Assembly (NCBI GenBank): GCA_025352865.1
Contig: JANXSB010000032.1
Coordinates: 1-15,622, forward strand
Length of the DNA stretch: 15,622 nucleotides
Reading direction: 5' to 3'
Source: Chthoniobacter sp.
GTDB taxonomy: Bacteria > Verrucomicrobiota > Verrucomicrobiia > Chthoniobacterales > Chthoniobacteraceae
Under the pieces are notes generated by a model, which searched no databases, was not told the origin of the DNA, and saw only the letters and a program-made list of their open reading frames with translations. The translations under genes and the position numbers were made by a program. Shown here piece by piece: positions 7,749 through 15,622 of the stretch (positions are counted from its first letter, which is position 1; the number at the start of each line of letters is the position of its first letter).

Positions 7749-8938
7749 TCGCGGAAGGAGTAGAGCGTGAAGGTGATGGTGTATTCGAGCCGGCCGTCGC
7801 GCATCTGATCGAGCGAACCAGCGGGCGGCTGGGAAATTTCGGCGTCCCTGATAGCGCGCTCGCAGACCTCGGCAAAGCTCGCATTCGCAGTATTTCCATC
7901 GACGTGGATGGCCTGCACCTTGCCCGCGCGCGTGACGAAAAAGCTGACCTTCGCGGTGCCGATGGCGAGCACGTCCATCTGGCTTTTCACGTAGTAGAGC
8001 CAGCGCGAGCCGACGGCGTTATAGACCTGCGCCTTGTATTTCCCGAGCGGCGTGGCCACTGCATCAACGGCATTTTTTCCGCGGTTGGTGATGCTGCCTT
8101 CGACTTTGCTTTTCTCCTGTTCGGGCTGGTAGCCGGGCTTCGATGGCGGCGCGGGCGTCGTGAGTTTCGCCATTTGCGGCGGTGCGGAGTGGACGGGAAT
8201 CGCGCGCAAAATCTCGGGCTTTTCGAGTTTCGTGACGGCGGTGGGCAAAGGCGGGAGCGCCTTCGCTGCGAGCGCGATTTCGTCGTCACGTTTCTTTTCC
8301 ACCTCGCGCAATTTTTCCAGCGTCGCCTTCGCCACCGCCGCGGGATCGGGCTTGTCCACGGTCTTCGGCGGCGGGGTGGCCGCGGGTTGCGCGGACGTGG
8401 ATTTTTCCTGCGCGGGCATTTCCTTCGCGGGCGGCGTGGGTGGGGCGGACGCGATTTCGAGCAGCGGCGCGGGCGGCTCCTTGACCGGGCCGACCGAAGA
8501 TTTTTTCGTGTCGAAAACATTGTCGAATCTGCCGCGCCCGTCCTGACTCGGCAGCGGCACATCGCCGCCCGCCGCTTTCTCGCTCGCGGCGGTCATGTCC
8601 TTGTCGGTTTCAAAAATCGGATTCGCCGCCGGCTTTGATTCCGTCAGGCCTCGCGAGTCGATGAACTGTTTCTCCGGCTCGACCGGCGCGGGCAGAATCT
8701 TCGGCTCCTCGGGCTCGATGATCCGCATTTCCAATTCCTCCGGCTGCGGCCTCGCTTGGGTCAAATCCACCGGCTTTCGCACCACCCCGGCGAGCAGCGC
8801 CATGACCAGAAACGCGAGCAGATGCAGCACGACCGAAGCAGCGATGCCCAGCATCACCTGCCGCCGCATGGGCACCGCCGAGATGTCGGGAATCCACGCG
8901 AAAAGCGGCGCGGTGAAACGGTCGATGGCGGTCCTCAT
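7745..8938 (-). CDS. TonB-like energy transducer
   Basis: This 397-residue protein is built like TonB. A cytoplasmic start is followed by one transmembrane helix (about 28-52). A long proline-, glutamate- and lysine-rich periplasmic spacer runs from about 60 to 290, with a charged helical stretch near 200-226. A compact C-terminal domain (about 300-397) follows, with YNAVGSRWLYYVK and the pattern KVSFFVTRAGKVQAIHVDG. The helix carries S35 and H39 (SVVLHLLAF), matching the SxxxH motif TonB uses to couple to ExbB/ExbD. ATG 8938 overlaps the comB stop (ATGA). The frame is open further upstream, but that part is a shadow of comB. The long spacer also resembles TolA, so TonB and TolA remain alternatives. 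The target receptor is not in the window. Confidence 0.85.
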   Translation of the reverse strand: MRTAIDRFTAPLFAWIPDISAVPMRRQVMLGIAASVVLHLLAFLVMALLAGVVRKPVDLTQARPQPEELEMRIIEPEEPKILPAPVEPEKQFIDSRGLTESKPAANPIFETDKDMTAASEKAAGGDVPLPSQDGRGRFDNVFDTKKSSVGPVKEPPAPLLEIASAPPTPPAKEMPAQEKSTSAQPAATPPPKTVDKPDPAAVAKATLEKLREVEKKRDDEIALAAKALPPLPTAVTKLEKPEILRAIPVHSAPPQMAKLTTPAPPSKPGYQPEQEKSKVEGSITNRGKNAVDAVATPLGKYKAQVYNAVGSRWLYYVKSQMDVLAIGTAKVSFFVTRAGKVQAIHVDGNTANASFAEVCERAIRDAEISQPPAGSLDQMRDGRLEYTITFTLYSFRE

Positions 8939-9651
8939 GGGGTGAGTGGACGGACGACCGCGGACTGCATTTCGCCGACGATATTGTAGAGCGAAAGTTG
9001 CGCGCACCACTCGACATCGGCCTGCCGCCCCGTGCCCATGAGCACGTGCCCGTTGCGCGAGGCGCGGAGGGCGGAGAGCGGCTCGGCGTAGAGCCGTGTG
9101 ACGGCGAGCGCGGCGTGCGCGGAGTCGCTCAGGCTTTCCGCGCCGAGGTAGCCGATGAGCAGCCCGGCGGCGACGGCATCTTCGAGCGCGAAATCGCTGA
9201 ACGTGCCCGCGCAGACGATGAGCAAACGGTCGGGCCACGTCTGCCGCAGAACATTCGCCACCGCCGCGATATTCAACACCGCGCCCACGAGCACGCGCTG
9301 CGCACTCTCGCAGGCGCGCAGGGCGATGGTGCCGTTCGTCGTGGTGGTGATGATCTGCCGCCCACGCACGCGTTCGCGATATTCCAGCGGCGAATTGCCG
9401 ACTTCAAAACCGGGGATGATGTCGCCCTGCCGCTCGCCGCCGAGCATCGCGGAAGGCATCCGCACTTTGAGCGCGTGCGCCTCTTCGATTGTGCGCACGG
9501 GATGAATCTCCGTCGCGCCGTGGGCCAGCGCGGTAATCATCGAGGAGGTCGCGCGCAACACGTCGAAGACAACGCACGTCGTCGTGGAAAGATTGCGGGC
9601 CGGGAGCAGCGTCGCGATTTCCGCGGGATGAAGGATGACGTCGATGTGCAT
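8935..9651 (-). CDS. comB: ComB-family 2-phosphosulfolactate phosphatase
   Basis: This 238-residue protein fits the ComB family, Mg-dependent enzymes that convert 2-phosphosulfolactate to sulfolactate. Matching blocks include VVFDVLRATSSMITAL (27-42), GGERQGDIIPGFEVGNSP (71-88), TTTNGT (103-108), CAGTFSDFALEDAVAAGLL (147-165) and DVEWCAQ (212-218). In methanogens the reaction serves coenzyme M synthesis; in bacteria its role is uncertain and no other sulfolactate genes are visible here. ATG 9651 is preceded by GGAAA eight bases upstream, a weak ribosome binding site that also forms a small palindrome (9653-9664). It lies 53 bases after the glycosylase gene and its stop overlaps the TonB-like start. 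Confidence 0.9.
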   Translation of the reverse strand: MHIDVILHPAEIATLLPARNLSTTTCVVFDVLRATSSMITALAHGATEIHPVRTIEEAHALKVRMPSAMLGGERQGDIIPGFEVGNSPLEYRERVRGRQIITTTTNGTIALRACESAQRVLVGAVLNIAAVANVLRQTWPDRLLIVCAGTFSDFALEDAVAAGLLIGYLGAESLSDSAHAALAVTRLYAEPLSALRASRNGHVLMGTGRQADVEWCAQLSLYNIVGEMQSAVVRPLTP

Positions 9652-9704
9652 GGGAAAAATTTCCGTGGGCGCTGCGCCAGTTATCCCTCAATCCGCCGCA
9701 TCCA

Positions 9705-10571
9705 TCAACCCTTCCCCCGCCCGCGCGGCCAGGTCTTGCGCGCGTGATGAAAAAGATACTGCTGCGCGTAGCCGCCGTACGGGCCGAAGTATTCCGCCGA
9801 AAATTCGCGCAGGCGCTGCGTCGTCAACTTGCGCTTCCGTTTGAAATACAGTTCCCGCAGGACGCGCTCGATCCACACATCGATCGGAAACGCCCGCACC
9901 CGCTCGAAGCCGAAAAGCAGCGCGCAGTTCGCCACCTTCTCGCCGACGCCGGGCAGGCGGCACAGCGCGGCGCGCGCCGCCGCGTCGTCGAGTTGCGCGA
10001 CCTTTGCCAAATCGACCGCGCCTTCCGCAATCATGCGCGCCGCACCGAGCAGATTCTTCGCGCGAAAACCGAGCGCACACGCGCGCAGGTCGGCTTCGCT
10101 CAATTGCGCGAGTGCCTTCGGCGTCGGGTAGGCGAAAAGCTCGCGTCCATTCCATTCCAGCCGCGCGCCAAAGCGCCGCCGCAGCGTGTGCGAAATCTGC
10201 GCGATATGCGCGACCTGCTTCATCGACGACGTGATGAAAGTCGCCACGCATTCCCACGCGGGCTGCCGCACGATCCGCATCCCGCGGCAAAAGCGCGCCG
10301 CCTCCGCCATCGCCGGATCGTCGGGAAACGTCGCGCAGATTTCCGCGAGCGGGTGATCGAGCGCGAGATAGCGCGCCGCGATTTTCTCACCGCCCGCCGA
10401 CACGAAAACCTGCCCGTCCCTTTGCTCCAAAAACAGCGCCGCATCGCCCACCGCTCCGAGCCAGCCCGCACCCTCTCGCACCCAATGAAACACCTGCCCG
10501 CAGCCGAGCGTGGATTCCAAATCGAAATCGGGAGCCGTCAGTGCCGTCATATTGGCTGCCATGCTGGTCAT
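9705..10571 (-). CDS. OGG1-like 8-oxoguanine DNA glycosylase/AP lyase
   Basis: This 288-residue protein (from the chosen start) is a helix-hairpin-helix base-excision repair enzyme of the OGG1 type. It has the N-terminal GCGQVFHW block (23-30), RQPAWECVATFITSSMKQV (102-120), the hairpin LPGVGEKVANCALL (206-219) with catalytic lysine K212, and PIDVWI with catalytic aspartate D231. These match the Lys/Asp pair of bifunctional glycosylase/lyases that remove 8-oxoguanine. The start is uncertain: the frame is open to ATG 10640, and ATGs also occur at 10571, 10562 and 10550. I prefer 10571 or later because the only promoter-like sequence found would begin transcription after 10640 and because the family core begins near PDFDLESTL. 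It is the first gene of the minus-strand run. Confidence 0.88.
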   Translation of the reverse strand: MTSMAANMTALTAPDFDLESTLGCGQVFHWVREGAGWLGAVGDAALFLEQRDGQVFVSAGGEKIAARYLALDHPLAEICATFPDDPAMAEAARFCRGMRIVRQPAWECVATFITSSMKQVAHIAQISHTLRRRFGARLEWNGRELFAYPTPKALAQLSEADLRACALGFRAKNLLGAARMIAEGAVDLAKVAQLDDAAARAALCRLPGVGEKVANCALLFGFERVRAFPIDVWIERVLRELYFKRKRKLTTQRLREFSAEYFGPYGGYAQQYLFHHARKTWPRGRGKG

Positions 10572-10612
10572 TCCGTGGCCTGCACGAAACCGGATTTTAC
10601 GTGCGGCGGCAA

Positions 10613-10642
10613 TGATTAGGCATTTTTGCAATGACACCACAA
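10613..10642 (-). promoter_or_regulatory. Candidate sigma70-type promoter for the glycosylase-comB-tonB-exbBD-def run
   Basis: On the minus strand TTGTGG (10642-10637) and TAATCA (10618-10613) are separated by 18 bases, a weak but plausible -35/-10 pair. It lies in the most A/T-rich part of the divergent gap. Transcription would begin near 10606, which allows the glycosylase start at 10571 but not the one at 10640. This is a pattern match only. Confidence 0.3.
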
Positions 10643-10654
10643 TTCCGCTGGCGC

Positions 10655-10681
10655 GGCGGACTTCGCGGCAGATAGTCCGCC
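10655..10681. repeat. Perfect 8-bp inverted repeat GGCGGACT/AGTCCGCC
   Basis: GGCGGACT (10655-10662) and AGTCCGCC (10674-10681) are exact reverse complements around an 11-base spacer. The right arm ends 19 bases before the giant gene's ATG, so a hairpin here would lie in its leader. It could be a regulator site, a leader structure, or another member of the repeat family seen at 80-100, with which it shares GCCGTCCCT. No T-run follows it in either direction. Confidence 0.5.
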
Positions 10682-10700
10682 GTCCCTCTCAACTCCTCTG

Positions 10701-13700
10701 ATGAAACCCGGAATCCTCCTGCTGATCCTCGCCGCTCTGCTGCTCGCGCCGGTTCGCGCGCTGCCGCCGAACGATGCGGTCGTCGCCTTCAGCGAAATCC
10801 ACTACAACCCGCCGGGCACGGGCGACGCGGGCGAGTGGGTCGAGCTTTTCAACATGATGAGCGTGAGTGTGGATCTGTCGGGCTGGCAGCTCGCGGGCGG
10901 GGTGGCGTACACGTTTGCCAACGGCACGGTGCTGCCGTCGGGCGGGTATCTGGTGGTGGCGAAAACGCCGGGGAGCATCGCGGGCGCGCTGGGGCCGTTC
11001 ACGGGGACGCTGAAAAACTCGGGCGACACCCTGCGGCTGCTCGACAACAGCGGGCGCGCGATGGACGAGGTGACCTACGGCGATCACGGCGACTGGCCGG
11101 TGGCGGCGGATGGCGGCGGGCCGACGCTGGCAAAACGCGACCTGTACAGCGGCTCGGCGCTGGCGGCGAGCTGGGCGGCGAGCGCGCAGGTGGGCGGCAC
11201 GCCGGGCGCGGTGAATTTTCCTCCTCCGGCACCGGCGGTGACGACGCGGGTGATCGGGCAAAGCTCGGTGTGGAAATACAATCAGACGGCGCAGGCCGCG
11301 GGCTGGCAGGCTCCGGCGTTCAGCGAGGCAGGGTGGAGCAGCGGGGCGGCGGGGTTTCAGTTTGGCAATCCGCAGATTTACATGGACGCCCCGACGGCGG
11401 TGCCGGGCGGCATCTGGAGCGTGCTGGCGTGGACCGGCGACGCGACCTCCGGTGTGAGCACGGCGAAAAGCTACACGCACAAGATCAGCCTCAACCACGC
11501 GGGGGCGGTCACGGCGATCAATGGCGTGACCTTCGATGCGCCGGGCTCGGGCGTGCAGTCCGGCGCGACGTGGGCGCTGCTCGGCGCGACCAGCCCGTAC
11601 ACGAACAACGGCAACGGCCAGGGCGCAAACAATCTCCCGGCGGGCACCGGCAGCCGGCAACTCTGCGAGGAATTTTTTTACGGCAATACCTACAACGGCA
11701 AGTCGCGCCTCGAACTCACGGGGCTCACGCCGAACCAAAGCTACATCGCGACTTTCTACGCGGTGGGCTTTGGCGATCCGCCGTCGCGGCGGAATGCGAT
11801 CACGCCGAGTGACAGCGGCACGCCCTACATCGTGGATGAAAACGCGACGCGCTCGGGCAACGGGCTGATTGTGAAATATCATTACACGGCGAGCGGCAAC
11901 GGGACGTTCGCGTTCGATTTCCTGCCGCTCGATGCGGGGACGTGGCATCACTACGCCTTCAGCAATGAGGTCGCCGCCGCGCCGCCGATCGAGACGCCGG
12001 CGACGGGCGTGGCGATTGCGGATTTCAGCTCGGAGCGAACCTCGGGATTCACGCGCGCGGCGGTGAATTGCATCAACGGCTCGGGCCTCACCGGCCAGAC
12101 GCATTCGATCACGGCGAACGGCACGATGTGGGAGAGCAACGGCTTTTCCAGTTCGCCGGTTGATCCGCTGCCGGCGGTCATTACGTTCGATCTCGGGAGC
12201 ACGGTGCATCTCACGTCGTTCCATGTTTGGAATTACAACGAGGCGACGCCAACGCCCGGCGCGAACTCGGTCGAGGTGCTCGTGGCGGTGAATGCGGCGG
12301 GGCCGTTCACGAGCGCGGGCACGCTGAGTTTCATCAAGGCCAGCGGGCTCGCGACGGAACCGGGGCAGCATTTTGAATTCGACCGGACGGGCGTGCGCTA
12401 TGTGCGTTTCAACATCACCACGAACCAAGGCGACGGCAGCCAGCTCGCCGGTTTGAGCGAGGTGAAATTCTACATCGAAGGCACGCCGCCCGCGCCGGTG
12501 CCGGTGCCGTACCGGGAGAAAATCTCGTCGCTTTTCAACACAGGCATCACCGCCGCCGGCACGCCCGCCGTGCCGGGCACGGGCGACGTGCATTACACGA
12601 ACGTGACCAACAGCGTCCCGGCAGTGGTGCAGGTCGGCCATCCCGCGTGGCTCGGTGCGGACGGCATTTCGCTCTGGACGGGCCTCACGGGCAACGGCGC
12701 GGACAGCGTGGCGGCGGGGCAGTTCACCTGGCGGACGACGTGCAATCTCAGCGGCTACCAGCTCGCGACGGTGACGGCGAATCTCTACGTCTGCGCGGAC
12801 AACTCGCTCGACAACGTGCTGCTCAACGGCGTGAGCAAAGGGATCGCGACCGGCGGGTTTGCGAGCTACCTCGGGCCGTTCGCCGTGACGGGCTGGGCGG
12901 CGGGCGCAAACACGATCGACTTTCTGTGGACCAACGCCGGACCCGGCGCGAACCCCGGCGGCTTCCGCGTGAAATGGGACGCGACCGCGCAGCCGCTCCT
13001 CGCGAATACCACGCTGCCGTCGAATCCGGTGACGACGTATTTCCGGCAGAAGTTCACCTACAACGGCAACCCCGCGTCCGCCTACCGCCTGCTGCTGAAC
13101 TACGTCGTCGATGACGGCGCGGTCTTTTACCTCAACGGCACCGAGCTGCATCGCGTGCGCGTGACCGGCTCGCCGACCAGCACCACGCTCGCCGACAGCG
13201 ATGTGGTGTATCCGAAATTCAGCGGCGTGCTCGAAGTCCCCGTGACCGCGCTCGTGACCGGCGAGAACACGCTCGCCGTCGAGCTGCACCAGCCCGGCGC
13301 GGGAAACGCGGACGCCTTTTTCCTCGCCACGCTCGACCTTATCGAGACGCCGCCCGCGCCATCGTACACTTCGGCGGTGACGTTCAATGAATTCGCGAGC
13401 ACGAACGCGGCGACGTGGTTCGCGGAGCTGCGCAATACGAGTGCGGCTACGGTCTCGCTTGCGGGCTACACGCTCACCACTTCGGGCAGCGCGACCTATT
13501 ACACCTTCGGCGCGGGCGCGACGCTCGCGGCGGGCGCGGTGCTCTCGCTCGATCAGTCGGCGCTCGGCTTCCGTCCGCTCGCGGGCGACAAGGTTTTCCT
13601 CGCCACTCCCGGAGGCGCGGGCGTGGCCGACGCCGCGCTCGCGGGCTCGAAGGCGCAGGCGCGCGACGCGACCGGACGCTGGCTCGTGCCGAGCGCGGCG

Positions 13701-15622
13701 ACGCCAGGCGCGGCGAACACTTTCTCGCTCAACTCCGCGATCGTGGTGAATGAGATCATGTACAAGCATCACGCGACCTTCCTGCCGACGGGCACGGTGT
13801 CGCAGCCGGAGCAGTGGATCGAACTCTACAACCGCAGCGGGTCGCCGGTGACGCTGACCGGATGGAAGCTGAGCGGCGGCGTTTCATTCAGCTTTCCCTC
13901 GGGCACCACGCTCGCCGCGGGCGCGTACCTCGTCGTCTCGAATGACCCGGCGTCGCTGCTCGCGAAATTCCCGGCAATCACCGTCCTCGGCCCGCTGAGC
14001 GGAAAGCTCTCGGGCACGGACGACACCGTGCGCGTGGTGGACGCCAGCGGAAACCCCGTGAACGAAGTCCACTACTACGGCGGCGGGCGGTGGGACGGGA
14101 GCGCGAACGGCGGCGGATCGAGCCTGGAGCTGCGCAATCCGAACATGGACAACACGGTGCCCGAGGCGTGGAGCGGCAGCGATGAAACGGCGAAGTCGGC
14201 GTGGCAGACGTTCTCGTACTCCGGCGTGGCGGACACCTATCCCGGCAGCAGCGAGCCGACGACCTACAACGAATTCATCTTTGGCCTGCTGAGCGACGGG
14301 CAGTTTCTGATCGACGACCTGAGCGTGAAGGAATTGAGCGTGGGCAACCGCGAGTGCCTGCAAAACGGCACCTTCGCGAACGGCACGTCGAGCGCGTGGC
14401 GGCTGCTCGGCACGCACGGCAGCCACGGACGCTCGATCGTCGTGGACGATCCGTCCGCGCCGGGAAACAAAGTGCTCAAGGTCGTCTCGACCGGGGCCAC
14501 CGAGCACATGCACAACCACTGCGAGACGACGCTGCAAAACGCCGGCAGCTATCTCACGATCAACCCCGCGAGCACTTACTCCATCAGCTTCCGCGCGCGC
14601 TGGCTCACCGGTTCGCCGCGTTTGCAGACGCGCCTTTATTTCAACCGCCTCGTCCGCCAGCTCCTGCTCCCGATGCCGGACAACAACGGCACGCCCGGCG
14701 GGCCGAACAGCAGCTTCATCGCGAATCCGGGGCCGACTTATTCCGGCCTCGCGCACTCGCCGGTGCTGCCGGATGCGCTCGCGCCCGTGACCGTGCGCAT
14801 CGTCGCCACCGATCCGCAGGGCGTGGCGCAGATGGCGGTGAAATGGCGGCTCGACGGGCAGACGTGGCAAAGCGCGGCGATGGCTCTGGTGGGCGATCAT
14901 TACGAAGGCACGATCCCCGGCCAGTCAGCGGCGACGCTCGTGCAGTTCTATGTCGAGGGGCAGGATGGGTCCGGCGCGATCTCGGATTTTCCCGCGGCGG
15001 GCGCGGCGTCGCGCGCGCTCATCCGGTGGAAAGACGGCACCGCGCCGAGCACGCCGGGGCAGGAGTTCCGGCTGCTGATGACCGCGGCGGACGCGGACTT
15101 CATGCACACTGCGACGAACGTGATGAGCAACGACCAGCTTCCCTGCACGGTCGTCTATCGCGGCAGCGAGGTTTTCTACGACACCACGGTGCGGCTGAAA
15201 TCCAGCGAGCGCGGACGCTATGCGGACACGCGCCTCGGCTTCTCGATCGCGTTCGATCCGATGCACCTTTTCCGCGGCACGCTCGACTCGGTGAACCTCG
15301 ACCGCAGCGGCTACGGACGCGGCACGGACAACAGCGGCTTTGGCCAGACGGAAATCGTGAACTGGCACTTCTTCGCCCGCGCCGCCGGAGTCTCCGCGAT
15401 GCGGAACGACCTCGTCTATCTCATCGCGCCGCGCTCGCAGCACACCGGCTCGGCGATGCTGACGATGGCGGAGTTCAACGACGTGTATCTCAACGGCCTT
15501 TACCTCAACGGCGCGAACACGCCCGAGTTCAAATACGAACTCGTCTATTCGCCGACGACCACCACGGGCGGGCCGGAGGGTTTGAAACTGCCGCAGCCCG
15601 ACGACGTGCGCGGCGTCGCGAT
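10701..15622 (+). CDS. Giant secreted lamin-tail/CotH-like surface protein (3' end beyond window)
   Basis: One frame stays open from ATG 10701 to the window edge, 1640 codons with no stop, so the gene is 3' partial. Residues 1-20 are a clear signal peptide (hydrophobic core, cleavage after VRA). Domains in order: lamin-tail domain (about 24-147, FSEIHYNPPGTGDAGEWVEL); discoidin-like domain (about 432-594); galactose-binding-like regions (about 627-767 and 777-884, VVDDGAVFYLNGTEL); a weak second lamin-tail domain (about 891-990); a clear third (about 1011-1150, VVNEIMYKHH, EQWIELYNRSG); a CBM4/9-like sandwich (about 1204-1320); an Ig-like stretch (about 1361-1434); then the start of a CotH-kinase-like domain (from about 1455, VRLKSSERGRY, LDSVNLDRSGY). 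Such proteins are common in Verrucomicrobia and Planctomycetes and are presumed extracellular; their function is unknown. There is no recognisable ribosome binding site. Confidence 0.88.
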   Translation, partial: MKPGILLLILAALLLAPVRALPPNDAVVAFSEIHYNPPGTGDAGEWVELFNMMSVSVDLSGWQLAGGVAYTFANGTVLPSGGYLVVAKTPGSIAGALGPFTGTLKNSGDTLRLLDNSGRAMDEVTYGDHGDWPVAADGGGPTLAKRDLYSGSALAASWAASAQVGGTPGAVNFPPPAPAVTTRVIGQSSVWKYNQTAQAAGWQAPAFSEAGWSSGAAGFQFGNPQIYMDAPTAVPGGIWSVLAWTGDATSGVSTAKSYTHKISLNHAGAVTAINGVTFDAPGSGVQSGATWALLGATSPYTNNGNGQGANNLPAGTGSRQLCEEFFYGNTYNGKSRLELTGLTPNQSYIATFYAVGFGDPPSRRNAITPSDSGTPYIVDENATRSGNGLIVKYHYTASGNGTFAFDFLPLDAGTWHHYAFSNEVAAAPPIETPATGVAIADFSSERTSGFTRAAVNCINGSGLTGQTHSITANGTMWESNGFSSSPVDPLPAVITFDLGSTVHLTSFHVWNYNEATPTPGANSVEVLVAVNAAGPFTSAGTLSFIKASGLATEPGQHFEFDRTGVRYVRFNITTNQGDGSQLAGLSEVKFYIEGTPPAPVPVPYREKISSLFNTGITAAGTPAVPGTGDVHYTNVTNSVPAVVQVGHPAWLGADGISLWTGLTGNGADSVAAGQFTWRTTCNLSGYQLATVTANLYVCADNSLDNVLLNGVSKGIATGGFASYLGPFAVTGWAAGANTIDFLWTNAGPGANPGGFRVKWDATAQPLLANTTLPSNPVTTYFRQKFTYNGNPASAYRLLLNYVVDDGAVFYLNGTELHRVRVTGSPTSTTLADSDVVYPKFSGVLEVPVTALVTGENTLAVELHQPGAGNADAFFLATLDLIETPPAPSYTSAVTFNEFASTNAATWFAELRNTSAATVSLAGYTLTTSGSATYYTFGAGATLAAGAVLSLDQSALGFRPLAGDKVFLATPGGAGVADAALAGSKAQARDATGRWLVPSAATPGAANTFSLNSAIVVNEIMYKHHATFLPTGTVSQPEQWIELYNRSGSPVTLTGWKLSGGVSFSFPSGTTLAAGAYLVVSNDPASLLAKFPAITVLGPLSGKLSGTDDTVRVVDASGNPVNEVHYYGGGRWDGSANGGGSSLELRNPNMDNTVPEAWSGSDETAKSAWQTFSYSGVADTYPGSSEPTTYNEFIFGLLSDGQFLIDDLSVKELSVGNRECLQNGTFANGTSSAWRLLGTHGSHGRSIVVDDPSAPGNKVLKVVSTGATEHMHNHCETTLQNAGSYLTINPASTYSISFRARWLTGSPRLQTRLYFNRLVRQLLLPMPDNNGTPGGPNSSFIANPGPTYSGLAHSPVLPDALAPVTVRIVATDPQGVAQMAVKWRLDGQTWQSAAMALVGDHYEGTIPGQSAATLVQFYVEGQDGSGAISDFPAAGAASRALIRWKDGTAPSTPGQEFRLLMTAADADFMHTATNVMSNDQLPCTVVYRGSEVFYDTTVRLKSSERGRYADTRLGFSIAFDPMHLFRGTLDSVNLDRSGYGRGTDNSGFGQTEIVNWHFFARAAGVSAMRNDLVYLIAPRSQHTGSAMLTMAEFNDVYLNGLYLNGANTPEFKYELVYSPTTTTGGPEGLKLPQPDDVRGVA

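Noticed and set aside
8939..9238. N-terminal extension of the TonB-like protein to 9238
   Set aside because: It lies wholly inside comB, has basic low-complexity composition, and would bury the TonB signal anchor more than 100 residues inside the protein.
9668..9678. GGCGC-T-GCGCC palindrome between the glycosylase and comB
   Set aside because: It is too short with a one-base centre and has no T-run. In GC-rich DNA this is expected by chance, so I do not call a terminator.
10689..13772. A 1027-codon open frame on the minus strand opposite the giant gene
   Set aside because: Its translation is arginine/histidine-rich low-complexity sequence with no recognisable motif, typical of an antisense frame in GC-rich DNA. 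The plus frame encodes a signal peptide and known domains.

Overview
This is a GC-rich, densely packed bacterial window. Most codons end in G or C, and overlapping stop/start codons are frequent. The gene content suggests a Verrucomicrobia-type (PVC superphylum) bacterium: a giant secreted lamin-tail/CotH-like protein, a secreted glycosidase-like protein with a rhamnogalacturonan-lyase-like N-terminal domain, a private TonB/ExbB/ExbD set, and hairpin and octamer repeats between genes. That placement is an inference from gene families and style; no rRNA or other phylogenetic marker is present.

Region 1 (1-158) is an intergenic stretch made almost entirely of repeats: a large imperfect inverted repeat, a compact hairpin and three tandem octamers. 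Region 2 (159-5989, + strand) is a tight four-gene run. It starts with eboD (a 3-dehydroquinate-synthase-like sugar phosphate cyclase) and eboE (a xylose-isomerase-like TIM barrel). An alpha-ketoglutarate-semialdehyde-type aldehyde dehydrogenase follows, then a secreted TIM-barrel glycosidase-like protein. eboD/eboE and dehydrogenase/glycosidase overlap by ATGA, and eboE and the dehydrogenase are 7 bases apart. The ebo genes belong to a conserved cluster tied to moving secondary-metabolite precursors to the periplasm. The usual eboF is not next to eboE here, and eboABC would have to lie upstream of the window.

Region 3 (6005-10571, - strand, converging on region 2 with a 15-base gap) is a second compact run. 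In transcription order it is an OGG1-like 8-oxoguanine DNA glycosylase, comB, a TonB-like energy transducer, exbB, exbD and def (peptide deformylase). The last five are chained by 1-4 base overlaps, so a proton-motive-force energy transducer for the outer membrane is translationally coupled to ComB and to peptide deformylase.

Region 4 (10572-10700) is a divergent control region with one candidate sigma70-type promoter and a perfect 8-bp inverted repeat. Region 5 (10701-15622, + strand) is the first 1640 codons of a giant secreted protein with lamin-tail domains, galactose-binding/discoidin-like modules and the beginning of a CotH-kinase-like domain; it is cut by the window edge. No gap between genes exceeds 300 bases. 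I found no tRNA, rRNA, CRISPR array, insertion sequence or prophage signal.
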